DNA from: Deltaproteobacteria bacterium
Lineage (GTDB): Bacteria; Myxococcota_A; Polyangia; Nannocystales; Nannocystaceae
Direction: 5' to 3'
Assembly: GCA_016709225.1 (NCBI GenBank)
Contig: JADJEE010000001.1
Coordinates: 930,001-994,000 of the forward strand
Length of the DNA: 64,000 nt
In this document: piece by piece, positions 27,200-35,393 of the stretch
Layout of the letters: each line of letters begins with the position of its first letter
Position numbering within the stretch: the first letter of the stretch is position 1
Translations under genes and position numbers: made by a program
Notes under the pieces: generated by a model
Told to the model about the DNA's origin: nothing
The model's database searches: none
Seen by the model: the letters and a program-made list of their open reading frames with translations, nothing else

Positions 27200-28783
27200 A
27201 TGCCGCAGACCTTGCTCGAGCCGGTGGCCGCAGGCCAGACGCGCTTCCGCATGCAAGGGCTTTCGTCCGACGCACGCGGCATCGCCATCGGCCGCGAAGT
27301 GCTGGTCGTATTGCCCTCGCTCGACGCCCTGGTGTCCTTCCTCGGCGCCTACAGCGACGAGGCCAGCCTCGACGATCTGCTGCCGACGATGACACTCGAG
27401 CAGGCGCGCCGTCAGGGCGGTGGGCACGCGACGCTGGTGCGCTGCAACAGCAGCGATGGCTACGCGGTCGATCGCCTCGCGCGGCTGGCCGTGGCCGCCC
27501 GTGGCGCGCTGTACACCGGCGGCGGCACCACCTTCGTGCGCTGGCGCGATCGCGAGGCGCCGTTCGGCTACGACCTCGCCGAGGTGATCCAGCCCGGGCG
27601 CGACGAGCTGGTCGTGATCGATCTCGATTTCGTCGCGCACTACGGCACCACCCACCGCATGGATCCGGTCGAGCTGATCCAGCGGCTCGAGCTGCGTGCG
27701 GTGCCGATTCCACTCGGCGGGGTCTCGCGCGACCCCGAGCTGTGCGGGCTCAAGGAGATGGCACTCGTGCTCGCCGCGCCGTCACTGGCCCAGCGGGTGT
27801 TGCGGTACCTGTGGCGGCTCGAGGTCGCGATGGCGGGCTACTACGTGCGGCTCGCCGGCGATGCCCAGGCCTCGCTGCTGCTGCGACTGCGACAGCCGCG
27901 GGCGCGCGTGGTCGACGTGCTCGCGGGCGTGCCCGGCATCGAGCTGCTGGCGCCGGTGTCGGGCCGCGCCGCCGTCGAGATCGGCTGGCGCCACCCGATC
28001 CAGCTCGCGACCGCACAGAGCTGCCTGCCCGGCGACGAGATGTTCCTCTTCCGCGGCACCGTCGGCCGCGTCGAGCGACTCGACGGTCCGCCGCGCTTCA
28101 TCGATGGTCGCCACCTGGTCGAGTCGAGCGTCGCCGGGCGGCTGCGCGACATCGGTCAGCTGCGCGACGCGGAGCTCGAGCCGCTGCGGGTCGAGCTCCG
28201 CATGCGTCGGGCCCAGCTGGCCCGCGAGCCCCGTGCGGTGGTGATCGCGTGGGACCAGGTCAAGCTGCTGCGCCACCTGGTCTACATGCTGCCGCCCGCG
28301 GCGCTGGCCGCCGCGCGGCTGGTGCCGCTGGATGCCGGCGTGGTCGTGCTCGCGAGCGCCGGCTCGCTCGGTCGCAACGCGCCGTCGGCCGCCGGTCTCG
28401 GCGCGGGCGTGTTGCTGCCGCTGGGCCAGCGGCTCGGCGAGGTCGCGCCCGGCGTGCTGGTGCCCGACGGCCACGAGCTGTGGCCGCGCGTGCGACCACA
28501 GCTGCTGCGCGCGTTGCTGGGTCTGGGCCCCGAGGATCACGCGCTGTACCTGTCGCCGGTCGCCGATCCGATCCGCGTGCGACCCGAGCAGCTGCGGCCG
28601 CTCGACGCCGCGCTGATCGGTCGGCTGACGCTCGACGAGCCGTCGCTGGTGACGCCCGAGATGCCCGCCGTGGGGCCCGGCGTGGTTCGCAACCAACGCC
28701 TGGGCCGCTTCGCGCTGTGGGGCTTCGGCGGCGAACCGCCGGCCTCGCCGCGTCGCGCCGAGGACGGCGAGGGCGAGCCGTGA
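27200..28783 (+). CDS. unrecognised protein, first gene of the MoxR operon
   Basis: The 527-residue protein starts MPQTLLEPVAAGQTRF. It has no signal peptide, Cys cluster or catalytic motif I can name. Visible features are an N-terminal alpha/beta part with RGIAIGREVLVVLPSLDALVS, a segment with VIDLDFVAHYGTTHRMDPVE, a repeated hydrophobic-charged pattern to about residue 260, and a second half with VIAWDQVKLLRHLVYMLPP. It resembles the 'variable X' subunits that accompany MoxR and vWA proteins, but I cannot match it to a specific domain. The stop overlaps the next GTG in GTGA, tying it to the operon. It is divergent from the FHA/kinase operon. Confidence 0.75.
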   Translation: MPQTLLEPVAAGQTRFRMQGLSSDARGIAIGREVLVVLPSLDALVSFLGAYSDEASLDDLLPTMTLEQARRQGGGHATLVRCNSSDGYAVDRLARLAVAARGALYTGGGTTFVRWRDREAPFGYDLAEVIQPGRDELVVIDLDFVAHYGTTHRMDPVELIQRLELRAVPIPLGGVSRDPELCGLKEMALVLAAPSLAQRVLRYLWRLEVAMAGYYVRLAGDAQASLLLRLRQPRARVVDVLAGVPGIELLAPVSGRAAVEIGWRHPIQLATAQSCLPGDEMFLFRGTVGRVERLDGPPRFIDGRHLVESSVAGRLRDIGQLRDAELEPLRVELRMRRAQLAREPRAVVIAWDQVKLLRHLVYMLPPAALAAARLVPLDAGVVVLASAGSLGRNAPSAAGLGAGVLLPLGQRLGEVAPGVLVPDGHELWPRVRPQLLRALLGLGPEDHALYLSPVADPIRVRPEQLRPLDAALIGRLTLDEPSLVTPEMPAVGPGVVRNQRLGRFALWGFGGEPPASPRRAEDGEGEP

Positions 28784-29934
28784 GCCGCGAGCTCGGCATT
28801 TTCGTCGAAGACTTCGTGGTGCCGCTGCTGGGCGGCGGTGACGTGTGGGTCGGCCGCCCGCTGCGGCCGCGCGATCGCGACGAGTGGGCCCGCGCGCTCG
28901 GCCCCCGCTCGGCGCCGGCGCTGCAGTACTGGCGACTGCGGCGCGCGCAGCTGCTGGTCGCCAATCCCTCGCTGCCCGAACCCGACGCCGACGAGCTGGG
29001 CCTCTGGCTCGGGCTGCACAACCTCCTGGTCTTCGATCACCCCGATCGCGCGCGGGTGTGGACGCGTGCGACCACGTGGCGACGCCTCGAGGGCGCGACG
29101 CGGACGCTGCTCACGTTGCCGCAGCCGGACGACGTCGGCGAGCTGGTCGCGCGCCACGTCACCGTCGGCGCCTTCGTCGAGCTGCTGCGGGCCGAGCTGG
29201 TGCTGTCGACCCCGGTCGGCGAGCTGCGGGCGCTCGCGGTCGAGCCGGCCGGTCGCAGGCGATTGCGCGGCACGGTTGCGAACGCCCGCGAGCGCGCGGT
29301 GCCGTGGTTGCCCGCCAACCACGCGCCGGAGACCGAGCGCCTCGTGCACGACGCACTGCGGGTGTCACCGCTGACGTGTCTGCTGCGACCGACGATGGCG
29401 CCGCCCGGCTGGACGCCGCTGCACTGCGGCGCGCTGCTGCAGGACCGGGGGCTCGCACGGGCGGTGTGCCACGCGTGGGCGCAACAGAAGGACTGGACCC
29501 GCCACGGCGGCGCCGTGATGTCGGCCCTGTTGCCGTCGCTGCCCGGCGCCGCGGCCCCGCCCCATGTGATCTCGGGCGCCCAGCTGGCGCTGCCCGGTGC
29601 GGTGGTGGCCTGCGAGCCCGCCGATCTCGCCGCGCTGGTCGGCGCGCTCATCCACCTGCACCTGCTCAAGGTGCTCGAGCTCGACACGCGGGTCGGGCTC
29701 GCGCTGGGCAGCCGCGACCCCGGCATCCTGGCCTTCTTGGCGCTGCCGCTGCTGCTGCCGGCGGTGGCCGAGGTGACCGGGCTGCCGATGTCGATGTCGA
29801 CCGACACCGGCCCGACCGCTGCCATCGCGCGCCGCTGGACCGAGTACGTCGATCACCTCGAGGAGCTGGTGCCCCGCAGCGTGGTCGAGAATCTACTATC
29901 CACCCTGGTTCCCCGCATCGTAAAACCGTCGTGA
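28780..29934 (+). CDS. unrecognised protein, second gene of the MoxR operon
   Basis: The 384-residue protein begins at a GTG overlapping the previous stop (MSRELGIFVEDFVVPLLGGG). It is helical and Leu-rich with no motif I recognise: no Walker motif, no vWA MIDAS and no Zn site. A hydrophobic segment occurs at about 325-345 (ILAFLALPLLLPAVAEVTGL), perhaps a buried helix. Its stop overlaps the MoxR GTG. Strict coupling to MoxR on the 3' side and to the preceding unknown on the 5' side suggests a stoichiometric partner. Confidence 0.75.
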   Translation: MSRELGIFVEDFVVPLLGGGDVWVGRPLRPRDRDEWARALGPRSAPALQYWRLRRAQLLVANPSLPEPDADELGLWLGLHNLLVFDHPDRARVWTRATTWRRLEGATRTLLTLPQPDDVGELVARHVTVGAFVELLRAELVLSTPVGELRALAVEPAGRRRLRGTVANARERAVPWLPANHAPETERLVHDALRVSPLTCLLRPTMAPPGWTPLHCGALLQDRGLARAVCHAWAQQKDWTRHGGAVMSALLPSLPGAAAPPHVISGAQLALPGAVVACEPADLAALVGALIHLHLLKVLELDTRVGLALGSRDPGILAFLALPLLLPAVAEVTGLPMSMSTDTGPTAAIARRWTEYVDHLEELVPRSVVENLLSTLVPRIVKPS

Positions 29935-31136
29935 GCATGCAGGACCCCCCCATCGCGCGCCCGTCCGTCTCGATCCCGGAGCTCGCGCGGCGGCTACAGG
30001 ACGGCGCTCGTCAGCTCGAGGCGCAGTTCCTCGGCAAAGAAGAGATCATCCGCCTGCTGTTCGTCAGCGCGCTCGCGGGCGAGCACCTCGTGATGGTCGG
30101 CCCGCCCGGCACGGCCAAGAGCGCGCTCATCCGCCAGTTCGCGCAGGTCATCGAGGCCCGCTACTTCGACTACCTGCTCACGCGCTTCACCGAGCCCAAC
30201 GAGATCTTCGGCCCGGTCGACATCCAGGCCTTCCGCGAGGGCACCTACCGCCGCCGTCTCGAGGGCATGTTGCCCGAGTCGGAGGTGGTGTTCCTCGACG
30301 AGATCTTCAAGGCCAACAGCGCCATCTTGAACAGCCTGCTCACGCTGCTCAACGCGCGCCGCTTCACCCACGGCAACGTCGCCGTGCGGGTGCCGCTCAT
30401 CTCGCTGTACGCCGCCAGCAACGAGGTCCCCACCGACGAGGCGCTGTCGGCGTTGTTCGACCGCTTCCTGCTGCGCGTGCGGGTCGACTACCTCGACAGC
30501 TATCACTTCCGCGGCCTGCTGCAGAAGGGCATCGAGCTCGAGGCCCGCGGCATGAATCCCGATACGCCGCAGCTGCGTCCGGTCATCAGCGCCCACGAGC
30601 TGCGCGAGCTGCAGCGCAACTTCGGCAACCTGCTGCGCTTCTCCGAGGACTTCCTCTCGACCTTCAAGGGCCTGGTGTTCCAGATCCGCTCCGAGGGCGT
30701 GGGCCTCTCCGATCGCCGCATCGTCAAGCTGCTCAAGCTGTTCGCCGCGTCTGCGGTGTTCGACGGCCGCGACGTCGTCAACGACAGCGACTTCTTCGTG
30801 CTGCGCCACGTGTGGAACACCCCCGAGCAGGAGGAGATCCTGCAGGAGGTGGTCGGGCCGGTGCTCGATCAGTGGTACGAGCACCACCCGGATCAGGCCC
30901 GCATCGGCGCGACCCCGACCAACCTGCAGGATCTGCTCGACGAGCTGCGGGTCATCCGCGAGACGCTGACCGGCAGCGAGGTGCTGAGCGACATGCAGCT
31001 GTTCAGTCAGCTGCGCAACCTGGGCGACATCAAGGCCGCGCTCGGCCGCATGCCCGACAACCCCGCGGCGCAGCGCATGATCGTCGAGGTCGACAAGCTG
31101 CTCGAGACCATGTTCGCGTCGAGCCGCTTCGTCTAG
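29931..31136 (+). CDS. MoxR/RavA-family AAA+ ATPase
   Basis: The 401-residue AAA+ ATPase has Walker A GPPGTAKS (residues 57-64), the subfamily-specific RFTEPNEIFGPVDI segment (about 85-98), Walker B VVFLDEIFKAN (119-129), a sensor-1 region (YAASNEVP) and a FDRFLLRV arginine-finger segment. These features place it in the RavA branch of MoxR, whose Escherichia coli member acts with the vWA protein ViaA as a chaperone-like pair. A vWA partner is normally next door; here the nearest is at 55.3 kb. The GTG at 29931 overlaps the previous stop; an in-frame ATG lies 6 bp later. The C-terminal 100 residues may bind partner proteins. Confidence 0.9.
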   Translation: MSMQDPPIARPSVSIPELARRLQDGARQLEAQFLGKEEIIRLLFVSALAGEHLVMVGPPGTAKSALIRQFAQVIEARYFDYLLTRFTEPNEIFGPVDIQAFREGTYRRRLEGMLPESEVVFLDEIFKANSAILNSLLTLLNARRFTHGNVAVRVPLISLYAASNEVPTDEALSALFDRFLLRVRVDYLDSYHFRGLLQKGIELEARGMNPDTPQLRPVISAHELRELQRNFGNLLRFSEDFLSTFKGLVFQIRSEGVGLSDRRIVKLLKLFAASAVFDGRDVVNDSDFFVLRHVWNTPEQEEILQEVVGPVLDQWYEHHPDQARIGATPTNLQDLLDELRVIRETLTGSEVLSDMQLFSQLRNLGDIKAALGRMPDNPAAQRMIVEVDKLLETMFASSRFV

Positions 31137-31151
31137 AGGGACCCGCCCGCC

Positions 31152-32801
31152 ATGCCGCTGACGCTGCCCAGCACGATCGCCACGCGGGCCCTGGTGCCGT
31201 GGGGGCTCGACTTCGAGTCGGGCATGGTCCCGCCGTATCCGTACCCCGACTTCCACGGTCGACTGGGCGAGCAACGACGGCTGCGCGAGTGGCTGGGCGC
31301 GACCGACCGCGCGGTGCGACCCCGCGGTGGCGCGGCGCTCGTGACCGGCTTTCGCGGCGTGGGCAAGAGCCTGCTGGTCAACAAGGTGCTGTTCGACGCC
31401 GGCATGCAGGGCCTCTTGGGCTTGGCGTTCGCCGATGGCGACGCGCCCGCGGACGAGCGCTGGGGCCCGTTCGCGCGCAGCGACCTCGAGCAGGTGATCG
31501 AGGAGCGGCGGCTCAACGATCAGGCGGTGATGTTCTTCCCGGTGCGGGTCGAGATCGCCGACGCCATCGAGCCCGACAAGCTGTTCAAGCGCCTGCTGCG
31601 TCGCACGTACTTCGCGGCCGCGCACAACCACTTGGGCGCGCTGCGACCCGACCTGCTGCGACGGCTCCGCTTCGCGTACCTGCGCACGCTCAAGGGCGCG
31701 GAGATCGAGCAGTACGAGGGCTTCAAGAGCCGCTTCGGGCTCGACTTCGACAACGTCGGCAAGCTCGAGGTCACCGCCCAGCAAGAGTGGGAATTCGCCG
31801 AGACGCTGAAGCTGGTCGCGGGCCCGCTCGACATCGAGGAGGCCGAGGACGAGATCCTCGAGTTCGGCCGTGGGCTCGGGGCCTCGCGGGTGGGGCAGTC
31901 GCGCGGGGCCAAGTCGCGCGCGAGCTCGTGGGTGCGCCGCACCCTCGACGAGTTCCAAGCCGCGTGGTCGGGCACCCAGGGCCTGCGCATCCACCTGGTC
32001 TACGTGTTCGACGAGCTCGACAAGCTGGCGTCGGACTTCGACAGCAACGCGCGTCGCGACGGCCAGCTCAGCATCGCCACCGAGGTCGTCAATCGCTTGA
32101 AGGGGCTGTTCACCACCGGCGAGATGTCGTGCGTGGTGATCGGTGGCATCTCGCTCGAAGAAGCGTGGGCGCGCGAGGAGATCCGACACGACTCGGTGCT
32201 GCGCTCGCTGTTCAGCCCCCACGTCTACGTGCCGCAGCTCGACGCCGCGGATCTGCGCGAGCTCGGCTACGAGGGCGACGCGTCGGTGCGGCTGGCCGCG
32301 CTGGCGACCCGCGGTCGCTACAAGCACCTCATCTGGTACGGCGGCGGCGACGAGAGCCGCGTCGAGTCGCGGCTGGCCGACGTCGTCGGCGCGTGGGGTC
32401 CGGCGCCCAGGGGCCCGCTCGAGCCGCAGCAGTGGGCCGAGGCGCTGGCCGGCGCCAGCGATCTCACTGCGCTGGCGGAGTTCCTCTACTCGACGATGCC
32501 GGTGCACCTCGACCCGCTCTTTCGCTGGGATCTCGCGCGCACGGTGGTGACGGTCGAGTTCCAGTCGATGCGCTCCGACGTGCAGTCGGTCGATCGTGAC
32601 GCGGTCGCGCGGGTGGTCGAGAGCAAGCAGCTCGACCTCGTGCTCGAGCGGCTGCGGGCCTTCGTGGCGCGCTCGCCGGGCGCTCCGCAGGCACGGCTGC
32701 GCTCGGAGTCCCATCGCCACACCGCGGCGGCGTCGTCGCTGACCTCGACCACGCCGCAGGGCACGCTCGATCGCTCGGGCGGGAACGATCCCAAGCGGTA
32801 G
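31152..32801 (+). CDS. P-loop ATPase, last gene of the MoxR operon
   Basis: The 549-residue protein has a Walker A GFRGVGKS (residues 66-73) and a Walker B-like YVFDELDKL near residue 287, as in KAP/STAND-like AAA+ NTPases. A long helical insertion lies between them. The C-terminal half contains a sensor-like VIGGISLEEAW segment and no recognised effector domain. The tail is Ser/Thr-rich. STAND-type NTPases commonly act as oligomerising switches in conflict or stress signalling; applying that here is inference. It starts 15 bp after MoxR with a GAGGG upstream. It ends at a strong hairpin shared with the convergent AraC gene. Confidence 0.75.
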   Translation: MPLTLPSTIATRALVPWGLDFESGMVPPYPYPDFHGRLGEQRRLREWLGATDRAVRPRGGAALVTGFRGVGKSLLVNKVLFDAGMQGLLGLAFADGDAPADERWGPFARSDLEQVIEERRLNDQAVMFFPVRVEIADAIEPDKLFKRLLRRTYFAAAHNHLGALRPDLLRRLRFAYLRTLKGAEIEQYEGFKSRFGLDFDNVGKLEVTAQQEWEFAETLKLVAGPLDIEEAEDEILEFGRGLGASRVGQSRGAKSRASSWVRRTLDEFQAAWSGTQGLRIHLVYVFDELDKLASDFDSNARRDGQLSIATEVVNRLKGLFTTGEMSCVVIGGISLEEAWAREEIRHDSVLRSLFSPHVYVPQLDAADLRELGYEGDASVRLAALATRGRYKHLIWYGGGDESRVESRLADVVGAWGPAPRGPLEPQQWAEALAGASDLTALAEFLYSTMPVHLDPLFRWDLARTVVTVEFQSMRSDVQSVDRDAVARVVESKQLDLVLERLRAFVARSPGAPQARLRSESHRHTAAASSLTSTTPQGTLDRSGGNDPKR

Positions 32802-32843
32802 CAGGGTGCGGAAGAACGCGACGCGTTCTTCCGAACACCCTGC
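32801..32843. terminator. long bidirectional hairpin after the MoxR operon
   Basis: Arms of 20 bases (32801-32820) and 22 bases (32822-32843) are complementary except for a 2-base bulge, with a 1-base centre. The left arm begins at the last base of the stop codon. It separates convergent genes and would form on either transcript. No T-tract follows, so it may act in mRNA processing rather than classical termination. Confidence 0.6.
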
Positions 32844-32882
32844 CCGTGCCCGTGCCCGTGCCCGTGCCCGTGCCCGTGCCCG
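32841..32882. repeat. hexamer tandem repeat TGCCCG x7
   Basis: Seven perfect copies of TGCCCG run directly from the hairpin's right arm, in the 52 bp between the hairpin and the AraC-family stop. It is a simple-sequence tract in non-coding DNA, prone to slippage. Confidence 0.9.
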
Positions 32883-32895
32883 GAGCACCCCGACC

Positions 32896-33792
32896 TCAAG
32901 CCGCCCGCGCATAGCGGCTCGGCGGCTGCCCCACGTGCCGCGTGAACGCGGTGCTGAAGGTGCTCGCCGAGCCGTAGCCGACCCGCTCCGCGACCTCGGC
33001 GATGCGCACGTCCTGGCGCCGCAGCAGGTCGCGTGCGACCGCCATGCGCCACGCCAGCAGGTACTCCATCGGCGGCACCCCGACCGCACGGGTGAAGCGA
33101 TCGAAGAACGTCGAGCGTGACAGCGCCGCGAGCTTGGCCAGCTGTGCGACCGTCCACGGCTTGGCGAGCTGGGCGTGCATCTGCCGGATCGCCGGCGCCA
33201 GGCGAGGATCGCCGAGGCCCCGCAGCAGCCCGGGGTGGCTGTCGTCGTCGGCGCTCGCGCGCAGCGTCTCGATCAGCAGCACCTCGACCAGCCGCCGCAG
33301 CACCAGCTCCCGCCCCGATCGCCGGGCCTGCGACTCGTCGCCGACCAGACGCACCAGCGTCGCGAGCCGCTCGACCCCACGCACGTGCACGAGCGCGGGC
33401 ATCAGCGACACCAGCAGCGCCGCATCGGGTGAGTCGAACTCGAAGTAGCCGCCCTGGATGCGCGCGTCGGCGCGACCGTGCTGGTTGCCGTGCCGGACCT
33501 CGTCGCCGGTCGCATCGCCGGCGACCGGCGTGATCCGTCGCGGCGCGACCGGCTCGAACCCCGACATCGTGAAGCTCGGCGTCGCCGGCAGCAGCACGAA
33601 GTCGCCGCCCTGCAGCGTGATGGGCTCGGCACCGTCGACCGCGAGCCGGCACGCGCCCTCGAGCACCGCGCAGAAGCTCGGCTGACCGAACGCGGCATAG
33701 CGGACACCCCACGCCCCCGCGCCGCTGATGGCCTTCGAGAACACCGCACGGGGTTGCAGCAGGGCGATGACTTCGGCGAGCGGGTCGACCAT
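32896..33792 (-). CDS. AraC-family transcriptional regulator (AraC_N/cupin + HTH_18)
   Basis: The 298-residue protein has an N-terminal cupin-like sensor domain (AVLEGACRLAVDGAEPITLQGGDFVLLPATPSFTM) of the type common in regulators of esterase or oxidoreductase genes. The C-terminal double HTH has PWTVAQLAKLAALSRSTFFDRF and a second recognition region, RIAEVAERVGYGSASTFSTAFTRHVGQPPSRYAR. The ATG at 33792 (MVDPLAEV) is preferred over upstream ATGs, which extend into non-family sequence. The divergent esterase and monooxygenase genes are its most likely targets, as is usual for this subfamily. Confidence 0.9.
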   Translation of the reverse strand: MVDPLAEVIALLQPRAVFSKAISGAGAWGVRYAAFGQPSFCAVLEGACRLAVDGAEPITLQGGDFVLLPATPSFTMSGFEPVAPRRITPVAGDATGDEVRHGNQHGRADARIQGGYFEFDSPDAALLVSLMPALVHVRGVERLATLVRLVGDESQARRSGRELVLRRLVEVLLIETLRASADDDSHPGLLRGLGDPRLAPAIRQMHAQLAKPWTVAQLAKLAALSRSTFFDRFTRAVGVPPMEYLLAWRMAVARDLLRRQDVRIAEVAERVGYGSASTFSTAFTRHVGQPPSRYARAA

Positions 33793-33904
33793 GTCCGGAC
33801 GATAGCAGATGAAAACCGGACTGTGCATCGCAGCGAGTCCGAGCACGCGGGGCTACCTTGCCATCACCGGCCGCCGCGAGCGGTCGCCACCAGGCGCGAC
33901 ACCC

Positions 33905-34936
33905 ATGTCCAAGATCTCCGACGATCCCCGCATCGACCCCCGTCTCAAGGCCGTTTTCGGCGCCATGCCCGATGCCCCGAACCCCGGCGACGTGCCCGAT
34001 CGCGCGACCCTGGTCGCCGAGTTCGCGCGTCCGGAGGTCCGCCAGCTGTTCGCCGCCCAGACCGCCATGTTCGACGCGATGGACGACGAGACGGTGGCGC
34101 CCTCGCGCGGGCTGGTGCTCACGAGCGAGCGCTTCTCCTCGACGCTCGGCGGCAACACCCTCGCGGTGCAGATCATCCGCCCCGACACCACCGCGCCGGT
34201 GCCCTGCGTCTATTACCTGCACGGCGGGGCGATGCAGTTCTGGTCCTGCTTCGACGGCATGTACCGCGCCTGGGGTCGGGTGATCGCGGCCTGCGGCGTC
34301 GCGGTGGTGATGATCGACTTCCGCAACGCGCTGGTGCCGTCGTCGTCCGGCGAGATCGCGCCGTTCCCCGCCGGACTCGACGATTGCGCGGCCGGGCTCG
34401 CGTGGCTGCACGAGCATCATCGCCGGCTCGGCATCGACCCGGCGCGCATCGTGGTCGCGGGCGAGAGCGGCGGCGGCAACCTCACGCTCGCGCTGGGCCT
34501 GCGACTGCTCCGCGAGGGCCGCCAGAGCCTCGTGAAGGGCCTGTACGCGCTGTGTCCGTACATCGGCGGCCGCTGGCCGAACCCCGAGCATCCGTCGTCC
34601 TTCGACAACGACGGCATCCTGCTCGAGCTGCACAACAACCGCGGCGCGATGGCCTACGGCATCGACGCGTTGGATCGGCGCGACCCGCTGGCGTGGCCCG
34701 GCTTCGCCGCCGAGGCCGATGTCGCCGGACTCCCGCCAACGGTGATCCACGTCGACGAGTGCGACCCGCTGCGCGACGAGGGCATCGCGTTCTACCGCTT
34801 GCTGCTGCGCAGCGGCGTGCCGGCCCGCTGCCGCCAGTCGATGGGGACCATCCACGGCACCGAGATCTTCACCGCCATCTGTCCCGACATCAGCCGCGAC
34901 GCCGCCCGCGACCTCGCGGCCTTCGCCACCGCCTGA
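33905..34936 (+). CDS. alpha/beta hydrolase, hormone-sensitive-lipase-type esterase
   Basis: The 343-residue protein has the HSL-family oxyanion motif HGGAMQ, a nucleophile elbow GESGGG (S188), an Asp in DECDPLRDEG and a His in IHGTE, so a full catalytic triad is visible. It has no signal peptide and should act in the cytoplasm on short acyl esters. The ATG at 33905 was chosen because the family begins near there. The gene is divergent from the AraC regulator and 50 bp upstream of the monooxygenase, suggesting one inducible unit that detoxifies or degrades a small ester. Confidence 0.9.
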   Translation: MSKISDDPRIDPRLKAVFGAMPDAPNPGDVPDRATLVAEFARPEVRQLFAAQTAMFDAMDDETVAPSRGLVLTSERFSSTLGGNTLAVQIIRPDTTAPVPCVYYLHGGAMQFWSCFDGMYRAWGRVIAACGVAVVMIDFRNALVPSSSGEIAPFPAGLDDCAAGLAWLHEHHRRLGIDPARIVVAGESGGGNLTLALGLRLLREGRQSLVKGLYALCPYIGGRWPNPEHPSSFDNDGILLELHNNRGAMAYGIDALDRRDPLAWPGFAAEADVAGLPPTVIHVDECDPLRDEGIAFYRLLLRSGVPARCRQSMGTIHGTEIFTAICPDISRDAARDLAAFATA

Positions 34937-34986
34937 ACCCACCGATTTCGACACCGATCCACACGCGAGAGAAGGAGCCGATCCCC

Positions 34987-35316
34987 ATGAACGCAAGCTA
35001 CGGATTCCACGCGGTCATGACCGCACGCCCAGGCCATGGCGACGCGCTGGTCGCACTGCTGCTCGAGGCCACCGCCCCTGGCGGCCCAGCGGCGAACGAC
35101 GACTGCGTGCTGTACCTGGTCGCTCGCTCGGCGAGCGCACCCGAGGTCGTGCACGTGACCGAGGGCTGGACCTCGAAGGCAGCCCACGCCGAGAACTTCG
35201 CGCGGCCGCAGTCGCAGGCCTTCGTCGCTCGCATCGCCGCGCTGGTCGAAGGCCAGGCGGAGTACCACGACGTGGTGCCGCAGGGCGGCGTGCTGCGCGG
35301 GCAGGGGGCGCGATGA
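34987..35316 (+). CDS. antibiotic-biosynthesis-monooxygenase (ABM) domain protein
   Basis: The 109-residue protein is a single dimeric alpha/beta-barrel ABM domain (YGFHAVMTARPGHGDALVALL at the start, VVHVTEGWTSKAAHAENF in the middle). Members include YgiN-type quinol monooxygenases and small-molecule oxygenases. A good AAGGAG lies upstream of the ATG. It probably acts with the esterase upstream. The substrate is unknown. Confidence 0.8.
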   Translation: MNASYGFHAVMTARPGHGDALVALLLEATAPGGPAANDDCVLYLVARSASAPEVVHVTEGWTSKAAHAENFARPQSQAFVARIAALVEGQAEYHDVVPQGGVLRGQGAR

Positions 35317-35393
35317 AGACCGTCGACGACGGCGAGAGCCTGCGCTACCCCGCGGGCGCCGACGCGATCGCACTCGCGCGTGGGTGTCGCTGA
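35313..35393 (+). CDS. 26-residue coupling ORF
   Basis: The ATG overlaps the ABM stop (ATGA) and the stop overlaps the next ATG (TGATG). It encodes MKTVDDGESLRYPAGADAIA plus six residues. No family is visible. It could be a translation-relay peptide or the stub of a deleted gene between its neighbours. Confidence 0.3.
   Translation: MKTVDDGESLRYPAGADAIALARGCR

Noticed and set aside
28780..29934. Second MoxR-operon gene considered as the missing vWA protein
   Set aside because: No DxSxS MIDAS motif is present. The MIDAS-bearing protein is at 55.3 kb.
31152..32801. P-loop ATPase considered as FtsH, the third component of some ternary systems
   Set aside because: There is no HExxH zinc-protease motif, no SRH region and no N-terminal membrane segments. 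It is a KAP/STAND-like NTPase instead.
32841..32882. Hexamer repeat considered as a CRISPR or att-type array
   Set aside because: The units are six bases with no spacers, no cas genes and no integrase nearby. It is simple tandem sequence.
29994..33089. Long minus-strand open frame opposite the MoxR and P-loop ATPase genes
   Set aside because: It is antisense to two clear ATPases, and its composition (Leu/Val/Arg/Asp repeats) is that expected from reversed GC-rich coding DNA.
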